This document shows, piece after piece, positions 18,020 through 26,739 of a stretch of DNA of 38,951 nucleotides. The notes below the pieces were generated by a model, which was not told the origin of the DNA, did no database searches, and worked only from the letters and a program-made list of their open reading frames with translations. Positions within the stretch are counted from its first letter, which is position 1. The number at the start of each line of letters is the position of its first letter. The translations under genes and the position numbers were made by a program. This stretch comes from Bdellovibrionales bacterium. Lineage in GTDB: Bacteria; Bdellovibrionota_C; UBA2361; SZUA-149; JAGRAN01. Location of the stretch: NCBI GenBank assembly GCA_020434585.1, contig JAGRAN010000045.1, positions 1-38,951 on the forward strand. Reading direction: 5' to 3'.

Positions 18020-18700
18020 TCACTTAGTCCGAAGCGCTTCAAGATCTGTCGCTGCAAGCTTAAGACCATCTTGCAGCAGCTGTTGCGCGCCGCGCCATTT
18101 AACACCTTTGTTGACCGCATCTCTCAGCCGAAACAGATTTTCATTCAGGGGCACATCGCCTTTATTGAAAGTGGCTGTCCAAAGCGGAGCACCGCTGCGA
18201 ACATCCACTAGCCAGAGCTTAAACTGCACATGAGCAGTGCCCATCGCTCCGTAAGCACTGCCGGTGGACTCATCGAAAATATTTAATGTCCCGCATATTA
18301 CACCCTGCGCGCCGGTTGAAGAACCCAGCGCAACAGCTTTCTCAAACAGTGGTTTAGCAAGCTGCCCAGCCTGACTTATCGCGGTCTGAGTCTGATCTGG
18401 AGATTTCTCGTTCGCTAGCTCAAGCGACGTCCACACCTGAAAAGCTTGAACGACGCTGCTGTTAACGGAATCGGCCTGAGTCTTGGGCAGACGATTAATT
18501 CCCTGCCCGTCAAACGGCATAACTGCAATTTGGTTAACTCGCAGCGGAACGAAATCATCGCTAACCTCCGTGGTTAGTGGGAGCTGCACCAGCGGTTTAG
18601 GTCCGCCAGTGGCCGTCCAGCCTCCACCGCAGCCAATGAGAATTAAAGAACAGGCTGGCACCAAAAAAGCTAAACAAATACTATTTATTAAGTTTTTCAA
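18020..18700 (-). CDS. Outer-membrane-type lipoprotein of unknown role
   Basis: A 226-residue lipoprotein. I chose the TTG at 18700 because it yields a proper lipoprotein signal (FLVPACSLILIGC) with lipobox LIGC. The longer frame to 18877 would overlap the divergent gene start. The mature part begins with a Gly/Pro linker, then VNQIAVMPFDGQGIN, like the first strand of CsgG/LpoB-type proteins that assemble at the outer membrane. Later come GAQGVICGTLNIFDE and HVQFKLWLVDVRSGAPLWTA, which I have seen in deltaproteobacterial lipoproteins without known function. Being just before uppP suggests an envelope role. The lipoprotein call is strong; the LpoB-like fold is inference. Confidence 0.75.
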   Translation of the reverse strand: MKNLINSICLAFLVPACSLILIGCGGGWTATGGPKPLVQLPLTTEVSDDFVPLRVNQIAVMPFDGQGINRLPKTQADSVNSSVVQAFQVWTSLELANEKSPDQTQTAISQAGQLAKPLFEKAVALGSSTGAQGVICGTLNIFDESTGSAYGAMGTAHVQFKLWLVDVRSGAPLWTATFNKGDVPLNENLFRLRDAVNKGVKWRGAQQLLQDGLKLAATDLEALRTK

Positions 18701-18785
18701 TGCAGAAATACCTAATGACTGACAAAAATGTTGACTTGACAAGAGCTTGCGATAATCTGCAATCATTTCCGGTCGCTCGCAGGAC

Positions 18786-18816
18786 TTGAGTGCACAGGAA
18801 AGCATGATTCTATAAA
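18786..18816 (+). promoter_or_regulatory. Candidate promoter for the acidic-tailed protein
   Basis: TTGAGT (18786-18791) and TATAAA (18811-18816) resemble -35 and -10 boxes, with a 19-base spacer that is slightly long. The gene starts 32 bases further on. No other candidate in this short divergent region is better. Confidence 0.35.
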
Positions 18817-18847
18817 TTGATCCACTACCGTAATTGCGAAGGAAATT

Positions 18848-19261
18848 ATGTCGAACTCGATCAGCAAGATTGACCAAGCGCTAAGTGACCTCGTTGAAGC
18901 GTTTTCCGAGTTAGAGTCAGAATTTTCGGAAAAATACGGCGAAGACCAAGATGCTCTAGATCACGCACTCGCTGAAGTGCTCGAAACCTCGATCGACTCA
19001 GCGCTTGAGGAACATGACTGCACCCCAGGATTTTTTGCTTCGCTAATCAACGCCCTCTCAGAAGGACTTGAGCAGATCGATCCTTCAGCCTTCGGCGATG
19101 AAGACGACGAATTTGGGTTTCAAGCTCGCGCGGCCAGCGACAACGGCATGGAGTACGAAGACGAGGACATGATGGACCTCGACGACGATGAAGACGAAGA
19201 TGATGATGACGAAGACGAGGATGAAGAGGAAGAAGAAGAAGCCGAAGACGACGACGATTAA
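18848..19261 (+). CDS. Small protein with long Asp/Glu tail
   Basis: A 137-residue protein I do not recognise. AAGGAA sits just before the ATG. Residues 1-80 look like three amphipathic helices ([18 protein letters not shown], then an [20 protein letters not shown] segment). The last 35 residues are almost pure Asp and Glu. Such tails can mimic nucleic acid or bind basic proteins, which is general knowledge and not proof here. The gene is divergent from the lipoprotein gene. Its TAA overlaps the stop codon of aspS on the other strand, so the two genes converge with no space for a terminator. Confidence 0.75.
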   Translation: MSNSISKIDQALSDLVEAFSELESEFSEKYGEDQDALDHALAEVLETSIDSALEEHDCTPGFFASLINALSEGLEQIDPSAFGDEDDEFGFQARAASDNGMEYEDEDMMDLDDDEDEDDDDEDEDEEEEEEAEDDDD

Positions 19262-21060
19262 GCCTTCTTTTCCGCCGGCGATGTCAGCTTAACTCCCAAT
19301 TCCGCGAGCTGCTGTGCATCTACCATAGTCGGCGCTCCAACCATCAAATCCATTCCACTGTGAGCTTTCGGGAACGCAATCACGTCTCGAATGGAATCTG
19401 TGCCTGTCAGCAGCATCACCATTCGGTCAAGACCGAAGGCAATTCCGCCATGCGGAGGTGCTCCAAACGAGAGTGCATCAAGTAGGAAGCCGAACTTACC
19501 CTTTGCTTCCTCTTCTCCAATGCCCAAATGTTTGAAAACCAGCTCCTGCACATTTCGGCTGTGAATTCTGATGCTGCCGCCTGCTATTTCCTGCCCGTTA
19601 AGCACCAAGTCATACGCTCGGGCGCTAAGCTTGGCCGGGTCGGTCTTGAGCAACGCGAAATCAGCATCGTCCTTCATTAGCGGAGAGGTAAAGGGATGGT
19701 GAACCGCGACAAAGCGCTTTGCCTCTTCGTCGTATTCAAACAACGGAAAGTTGTCGACCCAGGCGAACGCCAATTTTGAATCGTCAATCATGTCTGCCTG
19801 GCGTGCTAGATGAACGCGCAGCGCGCCTAATGCAGCGCAGGCTCGCGAGAAACGATCGCCAACAAGAAAAGCGATATCGCCGTCTTCAAGCTCAAACCTC
19901 GCTACTAGCTCTTCGGCTAGACCTTGATCGATGAATTTCGCGATCGGGGATTTAATCTCGGAGCCGTCCCACTTAATCCAAGCCAGTCCGCCGGCGCCGT
20001 AGTTTTTGACGAACACTTCTAGGTCGTCCGTTTCTTTACGCGACATCGCAGCGCCGCCCGGAAAGCGCAGGCCTTTAACAACTCCGCCGCTCTCAACGAC
20101 TTTCCTAAACACGTTAAACGAGCTTTCTCTAAACAGCTCCGAGACATCGCGCAGTTCGAGTCCAAAGCGCATATCAGGAGCATCTACGCCGAAGCGATTC
20201 ATTGCATCCTGATAGCTCATGCGAATAAACGGGGTGCTTACATCTATACCCGCCGCATCTTTCCAAACTTTTACCACAAGTCCTTCGACAATCTGCGACA
20301 CATCGCTTTCGTCAATAAAGGACATTTCAATGTCGATCTGCGTGAATTCCGGCTGTCGGTTGGCGCGAAAGTCCTCATCGCGAAAACAGCGCACAATCTG
20401 GTAGTAGCGGTCAACGCCCGAGCACATCAGCACCTGCTTAAACAGCTGCGGCGACTGAGGCAGAGCATAAAACATGCCCTGACTTAGGCGGCTGGGTACA
20501 AGAAAATCTCTCGCTCCCTCAGGAGTAGTTTTCGTGAGGACGGGGGTTTCGACTTCACAAAATCCGCGGTTGTCGAGAAAGCTTCGAGCAGCCTGATAAA
20601 CTTTATGGCGCAGCCGCAATATTTTTTGCATTTCGGGTCGGCGCAAATCGAGAAAACGATGCCGCAGTCGAAGCTCTTCGTTTACATCAATGTCATCCTG
20701 AATCAAAAACGGCGAAGTCTCTGCTTCCGACAGCAGTTGAATCGCTGCTGCAACCACTTCGATTTCTCCTGTCGCAAGCGAGCGATTAACCGTGCCCTCA
20801 GGCCGCTGCCTGACGCTGCCCTTTACTGCGACGACGTACTCTGACCGCAGTCCTTCAGCAGTCGCAAACGCTTCAGCCTGCTCCGGCACGAAGACAACTT
20901 GAGTAGTTCCACTATAATCTCCAAGATCGACGAAGATAAGTCCGCCGTGATCACGGCGCTTGCGGACCCAGCCGCAAAGCACGACTTCCTGACCTATATG
21001 TTCAGCTCTGGCGTCGCCGCAACGCTGAGTTCGCTTCCAGGGAGGTTCGTAGCTGCTCAT
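19258..21060 (-). CDS. aspS: Aspartyl-tRNA synthetase
   Basis: This class II synthetase charges tRNA-Asp and, in many bacteria, tRNA-Asn. The 600 residues show an N-terminal OB-fold anticodon domain (about 1-110), the catalytic core with motif 2 [20 protein letters not shown] and motif 3 [13 protein letters not shown], and the bacterial GAD insertion (about 290-410). The anticodon loop reads RRDHGGLIF, with histidine at 38 where discriminating enzymes such as E. coli's have leucine. From work on Pseudomonas AspRS this suggests a non-discriminating enzyme, which would need the GatCAB amidotransferase. It starts nine bases after the TPR gene stops and ends the operon. Confidence 0.96.
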   Translation of the reverse strand: MSSYEPPWKRTQRCGDARAEHIGQEVVLCGWVRKRRDHGGLIFVDLGDYSGTTQVVFVPEQAEAFATAEGLRSEYVVAVKGSVRQRPEGTVNRSLATGEIEVVAAAIQLLSEAETSPFLIQDDIDVNEELRLRHRFLDLRRPEMQKILRLRHKVYQAARSFLDNRGFCEVETPVLTKTTPEGARDFLVPSRLSQGMFYALPQSPQLFKQVLMCSGVDRYYQIVRCFRDEDFRANRQPEFTQIDIEMSFIDESDVSQIVEGLVVKVWKDAAGIDVSTPFIRMSYQDAMNRFGVDAPDMRFGLELRDVSELFRESSFNVFRKVVESGGVVKGLRFPGGAAMSRKETDDLEVFVKNYGAGGLAWIKWDGSEIKSPIAKFIDQGLAEELVARFELEDGDIAFLVGDRFSRACAALGALRVHLARQADMIDDSKLAFAWVDNFPLFEYDEEAKRFVAVHHPFTSPLMKDDADFALLKTDPAKLSARAYDLVLNGQEIAGGSIRIHSRNVQELVFKHLGIGEEEAKGKFGFLLDALSFGAPPHGGIAFGLDRMVMLLTGTDSIRDVIAFPKAHSGMDLMVGAPTMVDAQQLAELGVKLTSPAEKKA

Positions 21061-21069
21061 TTCTCCTAA

Positions 21070-22212
21070 CTACTCGCTTAATTTCTGCAAATTTGCTGCC
21101 GCTGCCTTCAATTCCGGATTTAATTGACGGGCTCGTTTGAACTGTTCAGCCGCAGCGTCATCATCGCCTTTTAGCTGCAGCAGCACTCCAAAGTTGTTGT
21201 GGGCAAAGGCGCTACTTTCGTCCAAATTGAGCGCAGTAGCAAGCGCCTTCTCGGCCTTTTCTAAATCTTCAATATTCAAATATGCCCAGCCGAGAGCTCC
21301 AAAGGCTTCTGCGCTCTTCGGGTCAAGCTGCGCGGCCTTCTGTAGATAGTCAATGCCCTTTGCAACATCCCCGCGCCTTACCTGCACAATCCCTAAACTG
21401 ACGAGGGCCGGAACTAGATCCGCTTTGACTGCAAGTGCTCGATTAAGTGCATCTTCAGCATCGCGAAACTGCCCTTGCCGCTCCCTCACCGCACCCAAGT
21501 CCGCCCAAGCATCTGCGTTCTTCGGGTCGAGCAGCGTAGCTTTCGTAAGGGCAGCAGCCGCATCGGTTAAATTCGAACTTAGTAAACCAACTCTGCCAAG
21601 CTCACGATAAATTTCAGGTCGATCTCTATTGCGGGTCAAGGCTTCGTTAAGCATCACGCCAGCCTGGGAGATATTGCCTAGCCGCAGCTCGATCACGCCA
21701 ATGTTGTAATAGGAGGCCCAGTCCTCAGGATTCAGTTCGCGCGCCCGGGAAAGTGCTTTCTTTGCATCTTCGAGACGCGCCTGCGCTTCGTAAGCAACAC
21801 CGAGTCCGAGGTAAGCTTGATATGATTTTCCATCAAGCTGCACAGCCTTCTGATACTGCTGCTCTGCTTCCCGTTTATCACCATCAAGGTAGGCGATATT
21901 TCCCAGCGCGATGTAACTTTCGACATTTTCCTTCACACTATTAGCTGCCTGGAAAGCTGCACGGGAGTCCTTAAGATTTCCTAGTTCGAGCAAAACTAGG
22001 CCCATGTTGTAATGCGCTTCGAGAAAATTTGGACACAGGCTGACCGCTTTTCGATAAGTGCGCAGGAGCTCTTGCTTATCGCGGGTATTTTGCCCGGCGT
22101 CATTTACTACCTTACGCGCTTCCTTACACTGTTCCGTTTCTGCACCAAGTGCCGAACCTGCATAAACTGCGGCTTGCACCAGCAGAACTGCGGCAAAATA
22201 GAAATTCTTCAT
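21070..22212 (-). CDS. Periplasmic TPR-repeat protein
   Basis: A 380-residue protein with a signal peptide (residues 1-23, ending ALGA) followed by about nine tetratricopeptide repeats. Typical units are AHYNMGLVLLELGNLKDSRAAFQ and AYLGLGVAYEAQARLEDAKKAL. TPR solenoids bind other proteins, so it is probably a scaffold in the periplasm. Two cysteines lie near the mature N-terminus (EQC and LC), which could form a disulfide. Its ATG overlaps the stop of the aminotransferase gene as ATGA, which points to coupled translation. The partner is unknown. No lipobox is present. Confidence 0.88.
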   Translation of the reverse strand: MKNFYFAAVLLVQAAVYAGSALGAETEQCKEARKVVNDAGQNTRDKQELLRTYRKAVSLCPNFLEAHYNMGLVLLELGNLKDSRAAFQAANSVKENVESYIALGNIAYLDGDKREAEQQYQKAVQLDGKSYQAYLGLGVAYEAQARLEDAKKALSRARELNPEDWASYYNIGVIELRLGNISQAGVMLNEALTRNRDRPEIYRELGRVGLLSSNLTDAAAALTKATLLDPKNADAWADLGAVRERQGQFRDAEDALNRALAVKADLVPALVSLGIVQVRRGDVAKGIDYLQKAAQLDPKSAEAFGALGWAYLNIEDLEKAEKALATALNLDESSAFAHNNFGVLLQLKGDDDAAAEQFKRARQLNPELKAAAANLQKLSE

Positions 22213-23444
22213 TGCAATTCCCCCAGCCGCGCTAGGTTCTCGACAGCTTTGCGCAGCTTAGCCTCAGGCACCCCAAGCGAAAATCTGACGAATTCCTGCA
22301 TCGAAGGATCAAAACCCTCTCCAGGACAAACCGCGACACCAGCTTCTGCAAGCATAATTCGCGAAGCTTCCAAACTTCCGTGCTGGCGGAGCGATTCGGG
22401 CAGCCGAGCCCAGACAAAAACGCCTGCTTTGGGAGACTCAAGCTCCCAGCCAATTTCGCGCAGCCCGCCGACAATCACGTCCCGACGTGAGGCGTAATTT
22501 GAACGGACCTCTTCGACAAACTCCTGATCAAGAATCGCCTCAACAGCGCCGAGCTGCAGCGGCTGAAATATTCCAAAATCCAAGTAGCTCTTCAATCGCT
22601 TCAAAGCATCAATCAAGCGCGCGTTTCCAGCGCAAAATCCAATGCGCCATCCCGCTAGACCGTGACTTTTCGACAAAGAACGAAACTCGACTGCTCGTTC
22701 CATTGCTCCGGGAGCAGATAGGATGCTGGGCGGGCGGTAATCGTCGAGAAAAAGATCCGCGTAAGCAAAATCATGAATTACAAAAATATCGTGGCGCTCG
22801 GCAGTTCGAATAAGACGCTCAAAAAATCCGGGAGTAACGACAGCTGCAGTCGGATTATGTGGAAAGCTGACAATCACCGCATGCGGCCGCGGCCAGGTCC
22901 GATCACATGCCTGTTCGAGACGCTCGAAAAATCCGCTGGAGTTTTCATCAAGAGTCGGAGAAAGCGAATCCAGCGGCTGATCAAATAAGGAAACACCAAC
23001 CATACCGGCGCTGGCAATCGACACCGCGGCAGAATGAACAGGATAACTCGGAGTAGGCAGCACCACCGTGTCGCCGGGACGAGCCGTAGCCAGCAGCAAG
23101 TGGCCTAGCCCTTCCTTGATTCCCATTGTTGCAGCAATCTGCGCACCGGGATCAAGTTTCACCCCAAAATCACGTTCGTACCATTCTGCACAGGTTTCAC
23201 GGAGCTTTCGAATACCCTGAGAAGAAGAATATTGGTGACTGTGCGGCCGCAGCGCAGACTGAACAAGGCGATCAAGGGCTGCACCGGGCACGCCGCTGCC
23301 GGGATTAATCTGACTCAGGTCGATGATTTCCTGGCCGGCACTGCGGCCTTCAATAACGGCGCGCGCGATTTCTCCCAACACATAGCGCGGTAGACCGTCA
23401 ATGCGGAAAGAACCGCCCGTGCTTTTATTTAGTAATGAATTCAT
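22209..23444 (-). CDS. Class I/II aminotransferase, AlaC-like
   Basis: A pyridoxal-phosphate aminotransferase of fold type I, 411 residues. The cofactor lysine is K259 in SLSKSHGLAGWRIGF. Other motifs are SFPHNPTAAVV, which holds the conserved Asn-Pro-Thr, IHDFAYADLF, which holds the Asp and Tyr that hold the cofactor ring, and RFSLGVPE near the end. The DFAYADLFLDDYRPPS segment is very like AlaC and AlaT alanine aminotransferases, so pyruvate/alanine is the likely pair, though LL-diaminopimelate or methionine transaminases are close relatives. The ATG at 23444 lies inside the last codons of lipA; a longer start would add an odd N-terminus. Confidence 0.88.
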   Translation of the reverse strand: MNSLLNKSTGGSFRIDGLPRYVLGEIARAVIEGRSAGQEIIDLSQINPGSGVPGAALDRLVQSALRPHSHQYSSSQGIRKLRETCAEWYERDFGVKLDPGAQIAATMGIKEGLGHLLLATARPGDTVVLPTPSYPVHSAAVSIASAGMVGVSLFDQPLDSLSPTLDENSSGFFERLEQACDRTWPRPHAVIVSFPHNPTAAVVTPGFFERLIRTAERHDIFVIHDFAYADLFLDDYRPPSILSAPGAMERAVEFRSLSKSHGLAGWRIGFCAGNARLIDALKRLKSYLDFGIFQPLQLGAVEAILDQEFVEEVRSNYASRRDVIVGGLREIGWELESPKAGVFVWARLPESLRQHGSLEASRIMLAEAGVAVCPGEGFDPSMQEFVRFSLGVPEAKLRKAVENLARLGELQ

Positions 23445-24318
23445 CTGCGTGATAGCTGCTGCGAACGAGCGGACCAACCGCCACATGGGTGAATCCGCGC
23501 TTGTGAGCCTCGGACTCGATTAATGCAAATTCTTGGGGGGAAACATACTCCTCCACCGGCAGATGACCGCGGGTAGGCTGCATATACTGACCCGCCGTAA
23601 AGCTTTCCACCTGATAGCTGCGGCAGTCATCAAGCAGTTCGAGAACCTCTTCGCGTCGTTCGCCCAGTCCCAGCATAACGCCAGTTTTGGAAATCACGTC
23701 TGGGCAGTAGCGCTTCGCTTCGGCTAGCAGCTCTAACGACCGCTTATACACCGCACCCGGGCGAACCCGGCGGTACAGCCGCGGGACCGTCTCCAGATTA
23801 TGGTTAAAGACGTCCGGCCCTGCATCCAGCACTCGATGCAGCGAGTCGAAGCTGCCTCTAAAATCCGGGACCAGGACTTCAACTGTTACACCGGCTAACT
23901 TGGAGCGAATCGCCGCAACGGTCGCAGCAAAGCCCGACGCTCCACCGTCAGCTAAATCATCGCGAGCGACTGAAGTTACGACAACGTGCGAAAGACCCAG
24001 GGCCTGCGCAGCTTCCGCGACGCGGTCTCCCTCCGCAGCAAACTCAACGGCCGGCATATGAGGACGTCCAGTAGTGACCGAACAAAATCGGCACCCGCGC
24101 GTACACACGTCGCCGAGAATCATGAATGTCGCAGTTCCCCGCGAGAAGCACTCGCTGATATTGGGACAACGGGCCTCTTCACAAACTGTGTTGAGCTTTG
24201 CTTTGCGCAGGAGAAGCTTTAGTTCGCGCGTTTCAGACGCACTGCCCGGTGGACGCTTAAGCCACTCGGGCTTCCTGCCAGCAGCCGGAGCCGGAGACGA
24301 AGTTCCCTCAGTCAACAC
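23425..24318 (-). CDS. lipA: Lipoyl synthase LipA
   Basis: A radical SAM enzyme that inserts two sulfurs into octanoyl groups on lipoyl domains. The 297 residues have the auxiliary cluster motif C46-x4-C51-x5-C57 (CEEARCPNISEC) and the radical SAM motif C72-x3-C76-x2-C79 (CTRGCRFC). The C-terminal serine that ligates the auxiliary cluster is seen in VRSSYHAD. The start is GTG, with GAAGG upstream; a TTG one codon later is an alternative. It follows the SCP2-domain gene by 20 bases. No lipB or octanoyltransferase gene is in the window. Confidence 0.96.
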   Translation of the reverse strand: MLTEGTSSPAPAAGRKPEWLKRPPGSASETRELKLLLRKAKLNTVCEEARCPNISECFSRGTATFMILGDVCTRGCRFCSVTTGRPHMPAVEFAAEGDRVAEAAQALGLSHVVVTSVARDDLADGGASGFAATVAAIRSKLAGVTVEVLVPDFRGSFDSLHRVLDAGPDVFNHNLETVPRLYRRVRPGAVYKRSLELLAEAKRYCPDVISKTGVMLGLGERREEVLELLDDCRSYQVESFTAGQYMQPTRGHLPVEEYVSPQEFALIESEAHKRGFTHVAVGPLVRSSYHADEFITK

Positions 24319-24338
24319 AACGCTTTGCCTTCTTTTGG

Positions 24339-25118
24339 CTAATCAAGGGCCGGAACAAGCAAATATTGGAGCGCAATTGCCTTGTCGATGTCGCCGGTGA
24401 CTTTTACCTTCTGCGCCAGCAGCGCAATTTGCGGATTCAAATCTCCGTTTACCAGCTGCAAAAAATCCGTTTGCTGCATCGAAAGGATCGTTTCAGCATC
24501 TTCACGCCGATTAACTACGTCGACTTCCTCGCCGACTGTCATCGTCCAGACTCCGCCCTGAAAGCCCTTCAATTCAATTCGATAAGAACCGCTCAGCGAC
24601 TCTTGCACCACCGGCTCCAAAACATCGAAGCGGTATAGAATTTCGGTTGAGAAGAATTCCTTTGCGCTCTTAATCTCGGAGCGAACTGGTTTGCGCTGCG
24701 CCTGAGCATGGTCCACATCTTCGAGCAGCAATTCACCGTGTTCGAGATCGTAGGCAGGAGCAAGAGGATCGTCCTCCCCTTCGGTCTCTACAACTTCTTC
24801 CTCGTCTTCCTCATCGTAGTCCTCTTCATCGCTGCTGCCGGTCTCGTCCTTGCCAAGCTGCTGGCCGCGTTTGTCGCCGAGCCTAAACGGACGGGAATCA
24901 CCGTCTTCTGAGCTGCCTTCGTCATCTCCTGCTCCATCTTCGTCAGCAGCATCTAAGGCCGTGGTTTCAGCATTCTGCTCTGACTGAGCATCTGACTCAG
25001 CGTCTTGCTGATTTTCAGGCGCAGCATCACTTTCGTCGTCGTGTGTCATTTCTCGTTCGGCGTCTTCGCCTTTCCCTAAGGATTTTATCCAATTTCTTGA
25101 TATAATACCGACTGGCAT
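24339..25118 (-). CDS. SCP2 sterol-binding-domain protein with long acidic N-terminal region
   Basis: A 259-residue protein. Residues about 155-257 match the SCP2 lipid-carrier domain: SYRIELKGFQGGVWTM, then a strand pair, then TILSMQQTDFLQLVNGDLNPQ and VKVTGDIDKAIALQYLL, which are hallmarks. The first 130 residues are disordered and dominated by Asp, Glu, Ser and Gln, including DEEDYDEEDEEE. SCP2 domains bind lipids or fatty acyl groups in a hydrophobic tunnel. Being first in an operon with lipA may mean it handles acyl chains, which is only inference. The ATG at 25118 has GGAG five bases upstream. It is divergent from coaE, with only 42 bases between. Confidence 0.82.
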   Translation of the reverse strand: MPVGIISRNWIKSLGKGEDAEREMTHDDESDAAPENQQDAESDAQSEQNAETTALDAADEDGAGDDEGSSEDGDSRPFRLGDKRGQQLGKDETGSSDEEDYDEEDEEEVVETEGEDDPLAPAYDLEHGELLLEDVDHAQAQRKPVRSEIKSAKEFFSTEILYRFDVLEPVVQESLSGSYRIELKGFQGGVWTMTVGEEVDVVNRREDAETILSMQQTDFLQLVNGDLNPQIALLAQKVKVTGDIDKAIALQYLLVPALD

Positions 25119-25160
25119 ACCAGCTCCAATTCTCGATTAACCTACTCGGGCAAGCCTAGA

Positions 25161-25784
25161 ATGAAACCGAAATGGTGTAAAAATGCAATAGCCTTAACTG
25201 GCTCTCTGGGCAGCGGCAAGTCGACCGTGCTGAAGCAGCTAGAACAGCTCGGAGCTTATGTCCTAAGTGCAGACGATTTGGCCCGGGAAGTGACCCTTCC
25301 GGGGCAAGTGACCTTGCGTAAAATAGTTGAGCGTTTTGGTGAACAACTATTAGATCCCTCCGGCAAGCTTAAACGGGACGCCCTTGCGGAACTGGTGTTT
25401 GCCGACAAAACAGCCAGGCAAGAGCTCGAAGCGATTACTCATCCAGCTATCAGAGAACTTGCTCAAGCAAAATTCGAAGCCGCAATGCGGCAGGGTTACC
25501 CGCTCTACGTCTATGAAGTGCCGCTGCTGTTCGAAACGCAAATGGAAGGCAACGGGTTTCTCGCGATTGTGGTCGTAACCTGCCCCGAAGACCAGGCGCT
25601 GCAGCGCGTCTCACAACTGCGTGGCATTTCCCTTCAAAACGCCAAGGCTCGATTGGCTGCCCAATTGCCCGCACAGCTTAAAGCGTCCAAAGCGGATTAC
25701 ATTATTGAAAATTCCGGCAGTCTCGAAGACCTGCAGGAAAAAGTCGGTCAGCTTTATTTTGAGCTATGCGCTCTAACGAACTAG
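25161..25784 (+). CDS. coaE: Dephospho-CoA kinase
   Basis: CoaE performs the last step of coenzyme A synthesis, phosphorylating the ribose 3'-hydroxyl of dephospho-CoA. The 207-residue length is normal. The P-loop is GSLGSGKST (14-22), followed by the substrate-binding LSADDLAREV and the lid-region motif ITHPAIRE. VYEVPLLFE is the conserved strand with the substrate site. It is a cytosolic P-loop enzyme. It converges on the EEP-family gene and the two 3' ends overlap by 12 bases. Confidence 0.95.
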   Translation: MKPKWCKNAIALTGSLGSGKSTVLKQLEQLGAYVLSADDLAREVTLPGQVTLRKIVERFGEQLLDPSGKLKRDALAELVFADKTARQELEAITHPAIRELAQAKFEAAMRQGYPLYVYEVPLLFETQMEGNGFLAIVVVTCPEDQALQRVSQLRGISLQNAKARLAAQLPAQLKASKADYIIENSGSLEDLQEKVGQLYFELCALTN

Positions 25785-26729
25785 CTCCAACTGCGCAATG
25801 ACCGGGTAATGATCCGATCCGAGCGAAGGTCCTTTGCGAATGCCTTTAACATTGAAATCTGTAGAAATTAAAACGTGATCGATGGGAATCGCCAGCGGCA
25901 GTATTGTCGAAGGCCACGTCCAAAGTATCCAGCGACCGCGCGCAGCATTGAGGAGTCCACTACGCTCAAGAAAGTCTCGATAGTGCGACGACCAAGGTGT
26001 AATATTCATATCTCCGGCAAACAGAATCGGCCTACGCTGCTGGCGCAGCACATCAGCTAGCTTGCTAAGATGATCGTTTCGCAGATAGGAGTTATGCTCC
26101 GAGCCTGGCGGCACAGGATGCGTCCCGACCACTGTAATTTCACTGCTGCCGAGCATCAAATCAGCAAAAATTGTCGGTCTCTGAACCTCTCCTACCAGCT
26201 CTACCCTCGAACTCAGCAGCGGCAATTTGCTATAGAGCGCAATGCCAAAATTATCATCTCGCGCCTCTGAGACGAATTGCGGCAAATCACTTGTCAGCTG
26301 ACGCAGATGCTGATCCCACTCGATTCCAACTTCGATAAAAATAGCTACGTCGGGCTGCTCCGACCTGACAAAGTCGACAACTGCGTCGTAATTCGTATTG
26401 CGTTGGTTGAGATTAAATAGCAGCAGCTTCACTTCGGCCTGAGGCTGACCGCTGCGTTCCTCAAGTTTCTCAAAATACGGCGACATTACCGCGGCGTTTA
26501 AGCCTGCGTGGAACATGAGCAATACTGCAAAAAGCCGCGAGCGCACCACCAAGGCGGCCAACCCAAGCGACACTAGTCCAACGAGATACTGCGGGCGAAA
26601 ATGTGTCAACAGATCAAGCGACCAATGATAACTGTCAAAGAAGCCGCAGTAAGTTGCAACAATCAGCGCGGCTCCCGCTAAATGTATCAAGGCTCGAAAT
26701 TTTTCGAGCAACCCTCTCAGCCGAGACAA
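25773..26729 (-). CDS. Membrane-anchored endonuclease/exonuclease/phosphatase family protein
   Basis: A 318-residue protein with about three hydrophobic segments at residues 14-85, then an EEP fold (about 98-318). Catalytic motifs in order are LLFNLNQRN (Asn), PDVAIFIE (metal glutamate), GTHPVPPG (His), FAGDMNITPW (Asp and Asn) and LGSDHYPV (Asp-His pair). This resembles E. coli YafD and related membrane proteins whose substrate is unknown; nucleic acids or phospholipids are possible. The catalytic domain probably faces the periplasm. It starts ten bases after the TRAP permease gene and is the last gene of that operon. Confidence 0.87.
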   Translation of the reverse strand: MSRLRGLLEKFRALIHLAGAALIVATYCGFFDSYHWSLDLLTHFRPQYLVGLVSLGLAALVVRSRLFAVLLMFHAGLNAAVMSPYFEKLEERSGQPQAEVKLLLFNLNQRNTNYDAVVDFVRSEQPDVAIFIEVGIEWDQHLRQLTSDLPQFVSEARDDNFGIALYSKLPLLSSRVELVGEVQRPTIFADLMLGSSEITVVGTHPVPPGSEHNSYLRNDHLSKLADVLRQQRRPILFAGDMNITPWSSHYRDFLERSGLLNAARGRWILWTWPSTILPLAIPIDHVLISTDFNVKGIRKGPSLGSDHYPVIAQLELVR

Positions 26730-26739
26730 TTCCGCTCTC

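Noticed and set aside
18701..18877. N-terminal extension of the uppP-linked lipoprotein
   Set aside because: It would hide the lipoprotein signal and overlap the divergent gene start; TTG 18700 gives a proper lipobox.
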